In this document: in pieces, positions 7,719 to 14,137 of the stretch
Layout: every line of letters begins with the position of its first letter
Numbering within the stretch: the stretch's first letter is position 1
Assembly: GCA_041685935.1 (NCBI GenBank)
Contig: JAWLES010000035.1
Span: forward strand, 1 to 17,410
DNA: 17,410 nt
Origin: JAIPEK01 sp041685935
Lineage (GTDB): Bacteria > Desulfobacterota > Desulfobacteria > Desulfobacterales > Desulfobacteraceae
Reading direction: 5' to 3'
Notes under the pieces: model-generated
Seen by the model: only the letters and a program-made list of their open reading frames with translations
Told to the model about the DNA's origin: nothing
Database searches by the model: none
Program-made: the position numbers and the translations under genes

Positions 7719-8789
7719 ATGAATACATCCCGGTGTGAAAAAGAAACAGCAATATGGGCGGTTACGCCGAACGGTGCCGAACTTGCCTTAAGGCTGTCAG
7801 AGGCGCTCGGTGATGCGGATGTGTTTCTGTCCGGGAAAGCGGGCGGCATGAACATGGATGTTACCGGTTTTACCCGCATTTCAGAAATCCTCCCGAAAAA
7901 ATTTCCCTGTTACAAGGGCCACATCTTTATCATGTCCACCGGTATTGTGGTCCGTCAAATAGCACCGCTTCTGGAAAGTAAAACATCCGACCCGGCTGTT
8001 GTGGTGGTGGATGAACTGGGGCATCATGCAGTAAGCCTTGTATCAGGCCATCTGGGCGGGGCGAACGAGCTTGCCGGAAAAGCGGCAAGAGCTGTGGGAG
8101 CTGTTCCTGTTATCACCACTGCAACCGACCTGAACAACCTTCCTGCCATAGACATGATTGCAAGGGATAAAAACCTAGTGATTGAAAACCCGGATGCAGT
8201 CAAACAGGTGGGCATGGCATTTCTTGCGGGCCGCAGGATCAGGCTCCATGACCCGTACGGCCTTACAGGCGGCAGGATACCCGTGGATCTTTGCCTTCCA
8301 TTCGCCTCAAGTTCCGGAGATCAAAGAGAAGATGATCAGGAGAATCCGGGTATATGGGTTGATGACACAGGGACACGACACCCGGATAATGTTCTTCGTC
8401 TGAGGCCTTTATCACTTGCTGCAGGTATAGGATGCAACAGGGGAACCCAAAGCTCGGAGATTCTCTCCCTTGTTGAAGAAGTCTTCAGAACCCATGACCT
8501 TTCCCTGAAAAGCCTTGCCTGCCTTGCCAGCATTTCAATCAAACAGGATGAAAAGGGGCTTCTGGATGCGGCCCTGGCTCTCGGGGTTCAGGCGGTTTTT
8601 TATGAAAAAGAAACCCTGTCAAATGTGAAAGGCATTCAATCTCCATCAGGAAAGGTGGAAAAATATACAGGAGTGAAAAGCGTATGCGAAGCAGCAGCGA
8701 TCCAGTCGGCAAACGGAACCCTGATCGTTCGAAAACACAAGACACAGAACGTGACAGTGGCGGTGGCAAGGAAAATAAACTTTACATAG
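7719..8789 (+). CDS. cbiG: Cobalt-precorrin-5A hydrolase CbiG
   Basis: CbiG opens the delta-lactone of cobalt-precorrin-5A and releases the C20 methyl with its carbon as acetaldehyde, a step unique to the anaerobic route. The 356 residues show the three usual parts. The N-terminal part ends at GHIFIMSTGIVVRQIAPLL. The central part has VVDELGHHAVSLVSGHLGGANELA (97-120) and ITTATDLNNLPAID. The C-terminal domain (about 229-356) has AGIGCNRGTQSSEI, then LASISIKQDEKGL and VCEAAAI. The C-terminal 35 codons are read in a second frame as the start of cbiH. The start follows cbiF by 18 nt, with a weak GGAAG (7710-7714). Confidence 0.96.
   Translation: MNTSRCEKETAIWAVTPNGAELALRLSEALGDADVFLSGKAGGMNMDVTGFTRISEILPKKFPCYKGHIFIMSTGIVVRQIAPLLESKTSDPAVVVVDELGHHAVSLVSGHLGGANELAGKAARAVGAVPVITTATDLNNLPAIDMIARDKNLVIENPDAVKQVGMAFLAGRRIRLHDPYGLTGGRIPVDLCLPFASSSGDQREDDQENPGIWVDDTGTRHPDNVLRLRPLSLAAGIGCNRGTQSSEILSLVEEVFRTHDLSLKSLACLASISIKQDEKGLLDAALALGVQAVFYEKETLSNVKGIQSPSGKVEKYTGVKSVCEAAAIQSANGTLIVRKHKTQNVTVAVARKINFT
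8669..8673 (+). promoter_or_regulatory. Ribosome binding site deciding the cbiH start
   Basis: AGGAG sits 10 nt before the ATG at 8684, inside the cbiG reading frame. It supports initiation there and so supports the 106-nt gene overlap. Confidence 0.6.
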
Positions 8790-9568
8790 TAGGAATCGGT
8801 CCCGGACACCCTGACCATATGACGGTCAGGGCCCATCAGGTGTTAACATCGGTGGACGCTGTGGCAGGATACATCACCTATATCGATCTTGTCAGGGATC
8901 TCATCCGGGACAAGGAGATTATTGCCACAAGTATGAAAAAAGAGGTGGACAGGGTTGAAAAGGCTGTTGCAACCGCACTCCAGGGTAAATCCTGTGCTGT
9001 TGTCTCGAGCGGTGATGCCGGGGTGTACGCCATGGCAGGACTTGTCTTCGAGATGTGCAGCAGAAAGGAGATCACTCTCAACCGTCCCGGTCAAAACAGG
9101 GAAAACTCCGGGCTGACGCTGGAGGTGGTTCCGGGCGTACCTGCACTTTGCTCTGCAGGAGCGCTTCTGGGTGCGCCATTGACCCATGATTTCGCAGCAG
9201 TGAGCCTAAGTGATCTTCTGACACCCTGGGAGAAAATTGAAAAGCGGATTGAAGCGGCTGCAGAAGCGGATTTCGTCATCGCCCTGTACAATCCCAAAAG
9301 TCGGAAAAGAGACTGGCAGCTTGCAAGAGCACGGGATATCCTGCTGAAATACAGAGACCCTGATACCCCGGCAGGGATAGTCATTAACGCCATGAGGCCG
9401 GATGAGACAGTTTTGGTGACGACCCTGGGCGGTCTTCATGAGCATAATGTCAACATGCTCACCACGGTTTTTATCGGAAACAGTGCCACGTATACATACC
9501 AGGATTTCATGATTACGCCCAGGGGATATTCGGAAAAGTACAGCCTTGGGAAAACCGGGGCTGGATGA
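8684..9568 (+). CDS. cbiH: Cobalt-factor III / cobalt-precorrin-3B C17-methyltransferase CbiH with N-terminal extension
   Basis: CbiH methylates C17 and carries out ring contraction to cobalt-precorrin-4. The 294 residues include the expected core: YIVGIGPGHPDHMTVRA (from 34), YITYIDLV, SSGDAGVYAMAGL (108-120), EVVPGVPAL, GAPLTHDFAAVSLSDLLTPW, ALYNPKSRKRDW and VINAMRPDE. Ahead of the core is a hydrophilic, Ser/Asp/Lys/Arg-rich extension of about 32 residues with no family motif. The ATG at 8684, with AGGAG at 8669-8673, is the only ATG, GTG or TTG between the upstream in-frame stop (TGA at 8603) and the first motif. The long overlap with cbiG is therefore hard to avoid. CbiH is the last cbi gene in this cluster. 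An insertion around RPGQNRENSG (about residues 134-143) also looks longer than usual. Confidence 0.95.
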   Translation: MRSSSDPVGKRNPDRSKTQDTERDSGGGKENKLYIVGIGPGHPDHMTVRAHQVLTSVDAVAGYITYIDLVRDLIRDKEIIATSMKKEVDRVEKAVATALQGKSCAVVSSGDAGVYAMAGLVFEMCSRKEITLNRPGQNRENSGLTLEVVPGVPALCSAGALLGAPLTHDFAAVSLSDLLTPWEKIEKRIEAAAEADFVIALYNPKSRKRDWQLARARDILLKYRDPDTPAGIVINAMRPDETVLVTTLGGLHEHNVNMLTTVFIGNSATYTYQDFMITPRGYSEKYSLGKTGAG

Positions 9569-9576
9569 TCCGGGCT

Positions 9577-9630
9577 CTGAAACCGTCACGGCCGGTCAGG
9601 GCGAAATCTGTTGCAGATAAACAGCGTGAC
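9577..9630 (+). terminator. Hairpin-forming segment after cbiH, possible weak terminator
   Basis: Nine bases after the cbiH stop, CTG-AA-ACCG (9577-9585) can pair with CGGT-CAG (9593-9599) around a 7-nt loop, leaving a two-base bulge. An alternative fold pairs GTCACG (9585-9590) with CGTGAC (9625-9630) and, inside it, CTGTT (9608-9612) with AACAG (9620-9624). The two folds share bases and exclude each other. No T-run follows either, so this is not a standard intrinsic terminator. It may be a transcript-end or attenuation structure, or chance. Confidence 0.25.
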
Positions 9631-9645
9631 TGAAGGAAATGAAAC

Positions 9646-9675
9646 TTGCATATGACGGTTTCCGTATTGTATAAT
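9646..9675 (+). promoter_or_regulatory. Candidate sigma-70 promoter for the glycolipid operon
   Basis: A perfect TATAAT at 9670-9675 lies 18 bp downstream of TTGCAT (9646-9651), a weak -35 match with only the TTG conserved. Transcription would begin near 9682, leaving a leader of about 55 nt before the glycosyltransferase gene. It sits in the only AT-rich gap of the window, between two operons, where a promoter is expected. Confidence 0.5.
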
Positions 9676-9731
9676 TTTCCTTCATGGATAAAAAATCTCA
9701 ATGTCTCCTGAATAATTTTCCGAAAACAGTT

Positions 9732-9737
9732 AAAGGA
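9732..9737 (+). promoter_or_regulatory. Ribosome binding site relevant to the glycosyltransferase start
   Basis: AAAGGA overlaps the first base of ATG 9737, too close to serve it, but lies 8 nt before GTG 9746. It therefore favours the GTG as the real start, shortening the protein by three residues. Confidence 0.4.
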
Positions 9738-11065
9738 TGAAAAAAGTGAATACGATGAATATCTGCATGTTTACCAATACCTATCTTCCCCATGTCGGCG
9801 GGGTGGCAAGATCGGTCTCAATATTTGCCGAGGATTTGAGAGAAATGGGCCACAATGTCCTGGTGGTGGCGCCCACCTACCCGGACAGTGCTGAAAACCC
9901 GGAAGGCGAAGGTGGATATGAAGAGGACGGGGTGTTAAGGCTTCCGGCGATCCAGAATTTTAACGGAAGTGATTTTTCGGTCCGGATTCCCATCCCGTTT
10001 TATATTGATGAGCGGATTGATGAGTTCGGGCCTGATATTATTCACAGCCACCATCCATATCTTCTGGGGGATTCAGCACTTCGGGCGGCCCGGAAGCGCA
10101 GCCTGCCTCTGGTTTTTACTCACCATACCCTGTATGAGGAGTACACTCATTATGTGACCCGTGATTCGGAAGCCATGAAACGGTTTGCCAGTGTCCTTTC
10201 CACAGAGTACGCCAATCTCTGCAGCCGGGTGGTTGCACCGAGCGGCAGCATCAGGGATTTGATCCGCGAAAGGGGTGTCAGAACCCGGGTCAGTGTTGTT
10301 CCCACCGGAGTGGATACCTCCTTTTTCAGAGCAGGTGACGGAAACTCGTTTCGCAGCATGTACGGTATTCCGAAGAATGTACCGGTTATCGGCCATCTTG
10401 GCAGGCTGGCGCCTGAGAAAAACCTGCGGTTTCTTGCCGGGGCCGTTGTCAGGGTGGTAAAGCAGAACAGGCAGGTCCGCTTTCTGGTGGTGGGCCAGGG
10501 CCCCGAGAAAAACGAAATTGTAAACATATTCCGGCGTGAAGGGCTTGAGGATAGCCTGGTCATGCCGGGTAAGCTCACAGGCAAAGCCCTGGCTGATGCA
10601 TACAAGGCCATGGACGTTTTTGCGTTCTCGTCAAAATCAGAAACCCAGGGAATGGTGCTTGCAGAGGCCATGGCCGCAGGAGTCCCGGTTGTTGCGCTTA
10701 ATGCCCCTGGTGTCAGGGAAGTGGTTGCGGAGGGTGAAAACGGAAGGCTCCTTGATGAAGATGCCGGAGAGGAGAGGTTCGCTTCAGCGGTTTTCCAGAT
10801 GCTGGATGATGAGGGGCTGATGAGCCGATTCCGGGAATCCGCACTTGAAACAGGTGCGGTTTTTGACAGAAAAAGATGTGCACAGGACCTGCATGCGATT
10901 TATGAAGCCACAGCGGCGGAACAGTCGACCGGAATTAAAAAAAACCTGCTGGAGCCCTGGGAGGCGATTCTCATGGCGATTCAGACCGAGTGGGACCTGT
11001 TTGCTGAAAAGGCCAGGGCGGTGGCCGGAGTGGTCCGTAAAAACGGAAAAGGAAAATCTTCTTGA
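9737..11065 (+). CDS. GT4 glycosyltransferase, diacylglycerol glucosyltransferase-like
   Basis: This 442-residue (longest form) GT-B retaining glycosyltransferase has an N-terminal acceptor domain with MNICMFTNTYLPHVGGVARS and DIIHSHHPYLLG, then FTHHTLYEEYTHYV. The last stretch strongly recalls bacterial 1,2-diacylglycerol 3-glucosyltransferases. The C-terminal GT4 domain has VPTGVDTSFF, GHLGRLAPEKN (Arg223 and Lys228, the expected phosphate-binding pair) and the E-x7-E motif ETQGMVLAE (Glu302 and Glu310). A basic, amphipathic tail (about 395-442) may touch membrane. The start is uncertain. AAAGG abuts ATG 9737 with no spacer, while GTG 9746 would have 8-nt spacing and ATG 9755 begins directly at MNICMF. 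First gene of a five-gene operon; its stop overlaps the next start. The sugar donor and lipid acceptor are inferred, not shown. Confidence 0.88.
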   Translation: MKKVNTMNICMFTNTYLPHVGGVARSVSIFAEDLREMGHNVLVVAPTYPDSAENPEGEGGYEEDGVLRLPAIQNFNGSDFSVRIPIPFYIDERIDEFGPDIIHSHHPYLLGDSALRAARKRSLPLVFTHHTLYEEYTHYVTRDSEAMKRFASVLSTEYANLCSRVVAPSGSIRDLIRERGVRTRVSVVPTGVDTSFFRAGDGNSFRSMYGIPKNVPVIGHLGRLAPEKNLRFLAGAVVRVVKQNRQVRFLVVGQGPEKNEIVNIFRREGLEDSLVMPGKLTGKALADAYKAMDVFAFSSKSETQGMVLAEAMAAGVPVVALNAPGVREVVAEGENGRLLDEDAGEERFASAVFQMLDDEGLMSRFRESALETGAVFDRKRCAQDLHAIYEATAAEQSTGIKKNLLEPWEAILMAIQTEWDLFAEKARAVAGVVRKNGKGKSS

Positions 11066-12675
11066 TCCGGCTTGGCAGCGTAAAGGAAAAGCTTTTGTCC
11101 CGGATCTTCTCCAGGCACTCCTGGTTTGCCGGGCTGCTGGACCTTCCGGGATACCCGGTAAAGAGAGGGGATGCCGGGGTGATCCTGATCCAGGTTGACG
11201 GACTCAGTCTTAACCAGCTCCAAAAAGCGCTTGCTGCGGAACGTATGCCGTTTTTGAGCGGACTGCTTTCTGCAGATTCCCATGTGCTTACACCCTGCTA
11301 TTCCGGTATTCCATCCACCACCCCTGCATTCCAGGGGGAACTTTTTTTCGGTGTGAAATCATGCGTTCCCGCGTTTGAGTTTTACGACAGGGAGGATGGT
11401 GAGCACAAGGCCATGTTCCATCCGACAGATGCAGCTGAAGTCTCGGCACGGCTTGAAAAAAAGAGTGAGGGTCTTCTTGCGGGTGGTACCGCCTACTCGA
11501 ACATCTTTGCGGGCGGCGCGGATGAAGCCCGGTACTGTGCAGACCGGGTCACCCTGGAATCCTTGCTGACAGCTGTCAATCCGTTTAAAATGTTGTTTAT
11601 CCTGATGTTCCATATCGGAAAACTGATCCGGATCGCGGCCTATTCCATGCTGGAATCCGTGCTCGCGGTAACCGACTTTTTCAGAAGCATTATCACCTCA
11701 AGGCATATCCGAAAAGAGCTGACCTTCATCCTGGCCCGGATATTCGCCTGCATCGGGCTCAGGGAGCTGATCCGGTTCAGGGTTAAAATGGACATCGCAA
11801 GGGGAGTTCCCGTAATCAGCGCCAACCTTATCGGATATGACGAGCAGGCGCATCGCCGAGGTCCGGGTTCCAGGTTCGCACACTGGACCCTCAGGGGCAT
11901 AGACGATGTGATAAGGGATATATACGAAACCGCCGTAAAGGCGGAAGGGTGCGGATACAGGTTCATTGTATATTCCGACCACGGCCAGGAAGAGGTGGTC
12001 AGCTATGCAGACCGGTTCGGAAAATCGGTGAGGCATACGGTTCAGGAGGTCTATGCTGAAAACAAAGCCGCCTTGTCCGGAAAAAAGATGAAAAACCCTG
12101 ACAAATCATCAGATTATCTGTACTACCGGTCGCGCAAGTTTGTTTTTCCAGGTATCGGTTTTATCCGGAAAAAAGAAGGAATACCTGTCCATGTGGAAGT
12201 CACCACCATGGGGCCTTTCGGACATGTGTACCTGTTCGGGGACATGTCTGAGGAAAAGCGGTCGGTTTTTGCCCGGAATCTTGTGGAAAAGGCAGGCATC
12301 CCTCTTGTGCTGTACAAACACGAGCAGGGGATAGCCGCAGTAAACACAACAGGGGTGTGGGACCTGGAAAAAGAGCGGGCTCATGTTCTGAAAGAAGGAC
12401 ACCCCTTTGCCGATCAGGTGGTCCGGGATCTGGCTTCGGTCCTGGATCACCCGGATGCGGGAGAGCTTGTTATTTCCGGGTGGAGTACAAAAAATTTTCC
12501 CCTGACGTTCAGTATTGAAAACGGTGCCCATGGGGGGATCGGATCTGAAGAGACCCGTGGATTCGTCCTGCTGCCCAGGGAATGGGAAAGTGACGCCCCC
12601 TTTTTACGGGCTTTGGATATCAGGGAACTCGTCATGGCATATATGAAAACGGAAAAACAAAAGAGGAACTATTGA
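11062..12675 (+). CDS. Alkaline-phosphatase-superfamily phosphodiesterase/phosphatase with hydrophobic insert
   Basis: This 537-residue protein keeps the full two-metal set of the alkaline phosphatase / nucleotide pyrophosphatase superfamily. Asp46 lies in IQVDGL, the nucleophile Thr86 or Thr87 in PSTTPA, Asp260 and His264 in GYDEQAH, Asp306 and His307 in YSDHGQ, and His490 in GAHGG. Between the nucleophile and Asp260 there is a helical, strongly hydrophobic stretch (about 173-238) that could seat the enzyme on a membrane. No signal peptide is seen. It starts at TTG (11062) with AAGGAAAA upstream, overlapping the glycosyltransferase stop as TTGA; no ATG serves. Substrates in the superfamily range from nucleotides to phospholipid head groups and phosphoglycerol. 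The neighbours favour a phospho- or glycolipid substrate, which is inference. Confidence 0.85.
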   Translation: MIRLGSVKEKLLSRIFSRHSWFAGLLDLPGYPVKRGDAGVILIQVDGLSLNQLQKALAAERMPFLSGLLSADSHVLTPCYSGIPSTTPAFQGELFFGVKSCVPAFEFYDREDGEHKAMFHPTDAAEVSARLEKKSEGLLAGGTAYSNIFAGGADEARYCADRVTLESLLTAVNPFKMLFILMFHIGKLIRIAAYSMLESVLAVTDFFRSIITSRHIRKELTFILARIFACIGLRELIRFRVKMDIARGVPVISANLIGYDEQAHRRGPGSRFAHWTLRGIDDVIRDIYETAVKAEGCGYRFIVYSDHGQEEVVSYADRFGKSVRHTVQEVYAENKAALSGKKMKNPDKSSDYLYYRSRKFVFPGIGFIRKKEGIPVHVEVTTMGPFGHVYLFGDMSEEKRSVFARNLVEKAGIPLVLYKHEQGIAAVNTTGVWDLEKERAHVLKEGHPFADQVVRDLASVLDHPDAGELVISGWSTKNFPLTFSIENGAHGGIGSEETRGFVLLPREWESDAPFLRALDIRELVMAYMKTEKQKRNY

Positions 12676-13472
12676 AAGTACAGATGCATCGTGACGGCGA
12701 TTTTACCCTCAAGGTAATGACATATAATATCAAAAGCTGCATGAACAGGGGCCGTAAGGTGGACCCTGAATCCACGGTGGAGTCGGTCTCATGTTTGATG
12801 CCGGATGTTATCGCACTGCAGGAGGTGGATGTCGGAAAAAAACGGACCGGGTTCATGGACCAGGCAGAATACCTGGCGGGCCGGCTGAATATGAACCATT
12901 ATTTTTTCCCGGTAATGGAGAGTGAAGAGGAAAAGTACGGACTTGCGCTCTTGAGCGTATACCCTGTGGCGCACCTGGAGTGCTGTTTCCTTCCAGCGCT
13001 CGGCTCGGGAAAACCAAAGGAGCGGCGGGGATTTATGGCGGCAAGGATTGAAACCCCGGCCGGTTCGCTTAACGTGGTCAACACTCATTTGGGCCTGAAT
13101 CCTGGAGACAGGAAGGTTCAGGCGGAATCCCTGTTCAGGGATGAGGCGCTTCGCAATACCTTTACGGAGAACGAGGCACTGATTTTGTGCGGTGATTTTA
13201 ACTGCGGCCCCAGATCCCCGGTATACCGGAAAATCGTGACACATCTGAAGGATGTGCAGACAGCAGCGGCCCAAAGAGGATATCCCAGATCCACTTTTTT
13301 TTCATGGTATCCCTTTCTGCGGCTGGATCATATTTTTGTTTCGGAACATTTCAATCCTGTTCACGTTCATGTGCCTGGAACCGGCAGGGCAAAATCGGCA
13401 TCTGATCATCTGCCGGTGTTTGCGAAGCTGGCGCTGAACAATAGTATCCGCCTGAAAAAGAGGGCCGGATGA
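12672..13472 (+). CDS. Endonuclease/exonuclease/phosphatase (EEP) family hydrolase
   Basis: This 266-residue, metal-dependent phosphoesterase has the DNase I-like fold. The expected active-site residues appear in order: Asn19 (TYNIKS), Glu51 (ALQEVD), His139 (NTHLGL), Asp175 and Asn177 (CGDFNCG), Asp219 and His220 (LDHIFVS), and Asp245 and His246 (SDHLPVF). The family includes nucleases, inositol-phosphate phosphatases and sphingomyelinases, so the substrate cannot be read from the motifs. No signal peptide is present. The start is TTG 12672, overlapping the previous stop as TTGA and preceded by GAGGA with a short 4-nt spacer. ATG 12684 is an alternative four codons in. The stop overlaps the next gene (ATGA). 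Lipid-head-group phosphoester cleavage is inferred from the neighbours. Confidence 0.88.
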   Translation: MKVQMHRDGDFTLKVMTYNIKSCMNRGRKVDPESTVESVSCLMPDVIALQEVDVGKKRTGFMDQAEYLAGRLNMNHYFFPVMESEEEKYGLALLSVYPVAHLECCFLPALGSGKPKERRGFMAARIETPAGSLNVVNTHLGLNPGDRKVQAESLFRDEALRNTFTENEALILCGDFNCGPRSPVYRKIVTHLKDVQTAAAQRGYPRSTFFSWYPFLRLDHIFVSEHFNPVHVHVPGTGRAKSASDHLPVFAKLALNNSIRLKKRAG

Positions 13473-14131
13473 AGCGTACGATCCTCATTGTTTCAGGTGT
13501 TGTTCTGTGCCTGGCAGTTGTTTACGTGCTGGCTGGTTTTCCCGATCCCAGGGAACTTCTGCGGTTTGTGAAGAATCCTGATATTCATCCGGCCCTCCTG
13601 CTTCTGGGCTTTTTTTTACTGCCCTTTTTCGGGTTTCCGGTCACGGTTCTGCTGGTCCTTCTGGGGCTGAGGTTCGGCAGTGCAGCAGGACTGTTGTTCA
13701 TGTTTCTGATCATGCCGCTGCATCTTGTAATCTCCTTTGCAGCGGTCCGTTTCGTTTTCGGGAGCTGGATCAAAAAGATAGTCGGGGAAAGCAGGTTGCA
13801 GGGTCTTCAAGTGCCGGAACACCGGCATATGGAGTTCAGCCTGGTGTTCATGGCAGTTCCGGGGTTGAGTTATACAATGAAGAATTACCTGCTTGCGCTG
13901 AGCGGAGTAAAGTTCCGGTACTATTTTCTTTTCGGCTGGCTGGCCCAGGGCATAATGGGAGCTCCTTTCGTGATTCTCGGGAAATCGCCATCGGACTGGA
14001 GCCCGCGCCTGATTTTCGGTATGATTTTGATTTTTGTGGTCATATATGTTTTCATGAAGTGGGGACGTAAACGGTTGCAGCGTATGCTGCAAACCTCGGC
14101 CAAGGAAAACACGGATTTTAAGGAAAGGTGA
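13469..14131 (+). CDS. VTT/TVP38-type (DedA superfamily) membrane protein
   Basis: This 220-residue integral membrane protein has an N-terminal segment at about 4-23, a hydrophobic block at about 43-95 interrupted by PFFGFPVTVLLVLLGLRFGS, a further pair around 127-170, and a last segment at about 188-207 followed by a basic tail. The GLRFGSAAG re-entrant-like stretch and the VPGLSYTMKNYLLALSGVKF segment, then FRYYFL, resemble the VTT (SNARE-assoc) domain. The superfamily contains eukaryotic lipid scramblases (TMEM41B, VMP1) and bacterial DedA proteins implicated in lipid-carrier recycling. The start overlaps the EEP gene stop by 4 nt (ATGA), and the next gene follows after 6 nt. Moving a lipid made or cut by its neighbours across the membrane is a reasonable but unproven role. 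Confidence 0.8.
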   Translation: MKRTILIVSGVVLCLAVVYVLAGFPDPRELLRFVKNPDIHPALLLLGFFLLPFFGFPVTVLLVLLGLRFGSAAGLLFMFLIMPLHLVISFAAVRFVFGSWIKKIVGESRLQGLQVPEHRHMEFSLVFMAVPGLSYTMKNYLLALSGVKFRYYFLFGWLAQGIMGAPFVILGKSPSDWSPRLIFGMILIFVVIYVFMKWGRKRLQRMLQTSAKENTDFKER

Positions 14132-14137
14132 CTGATC

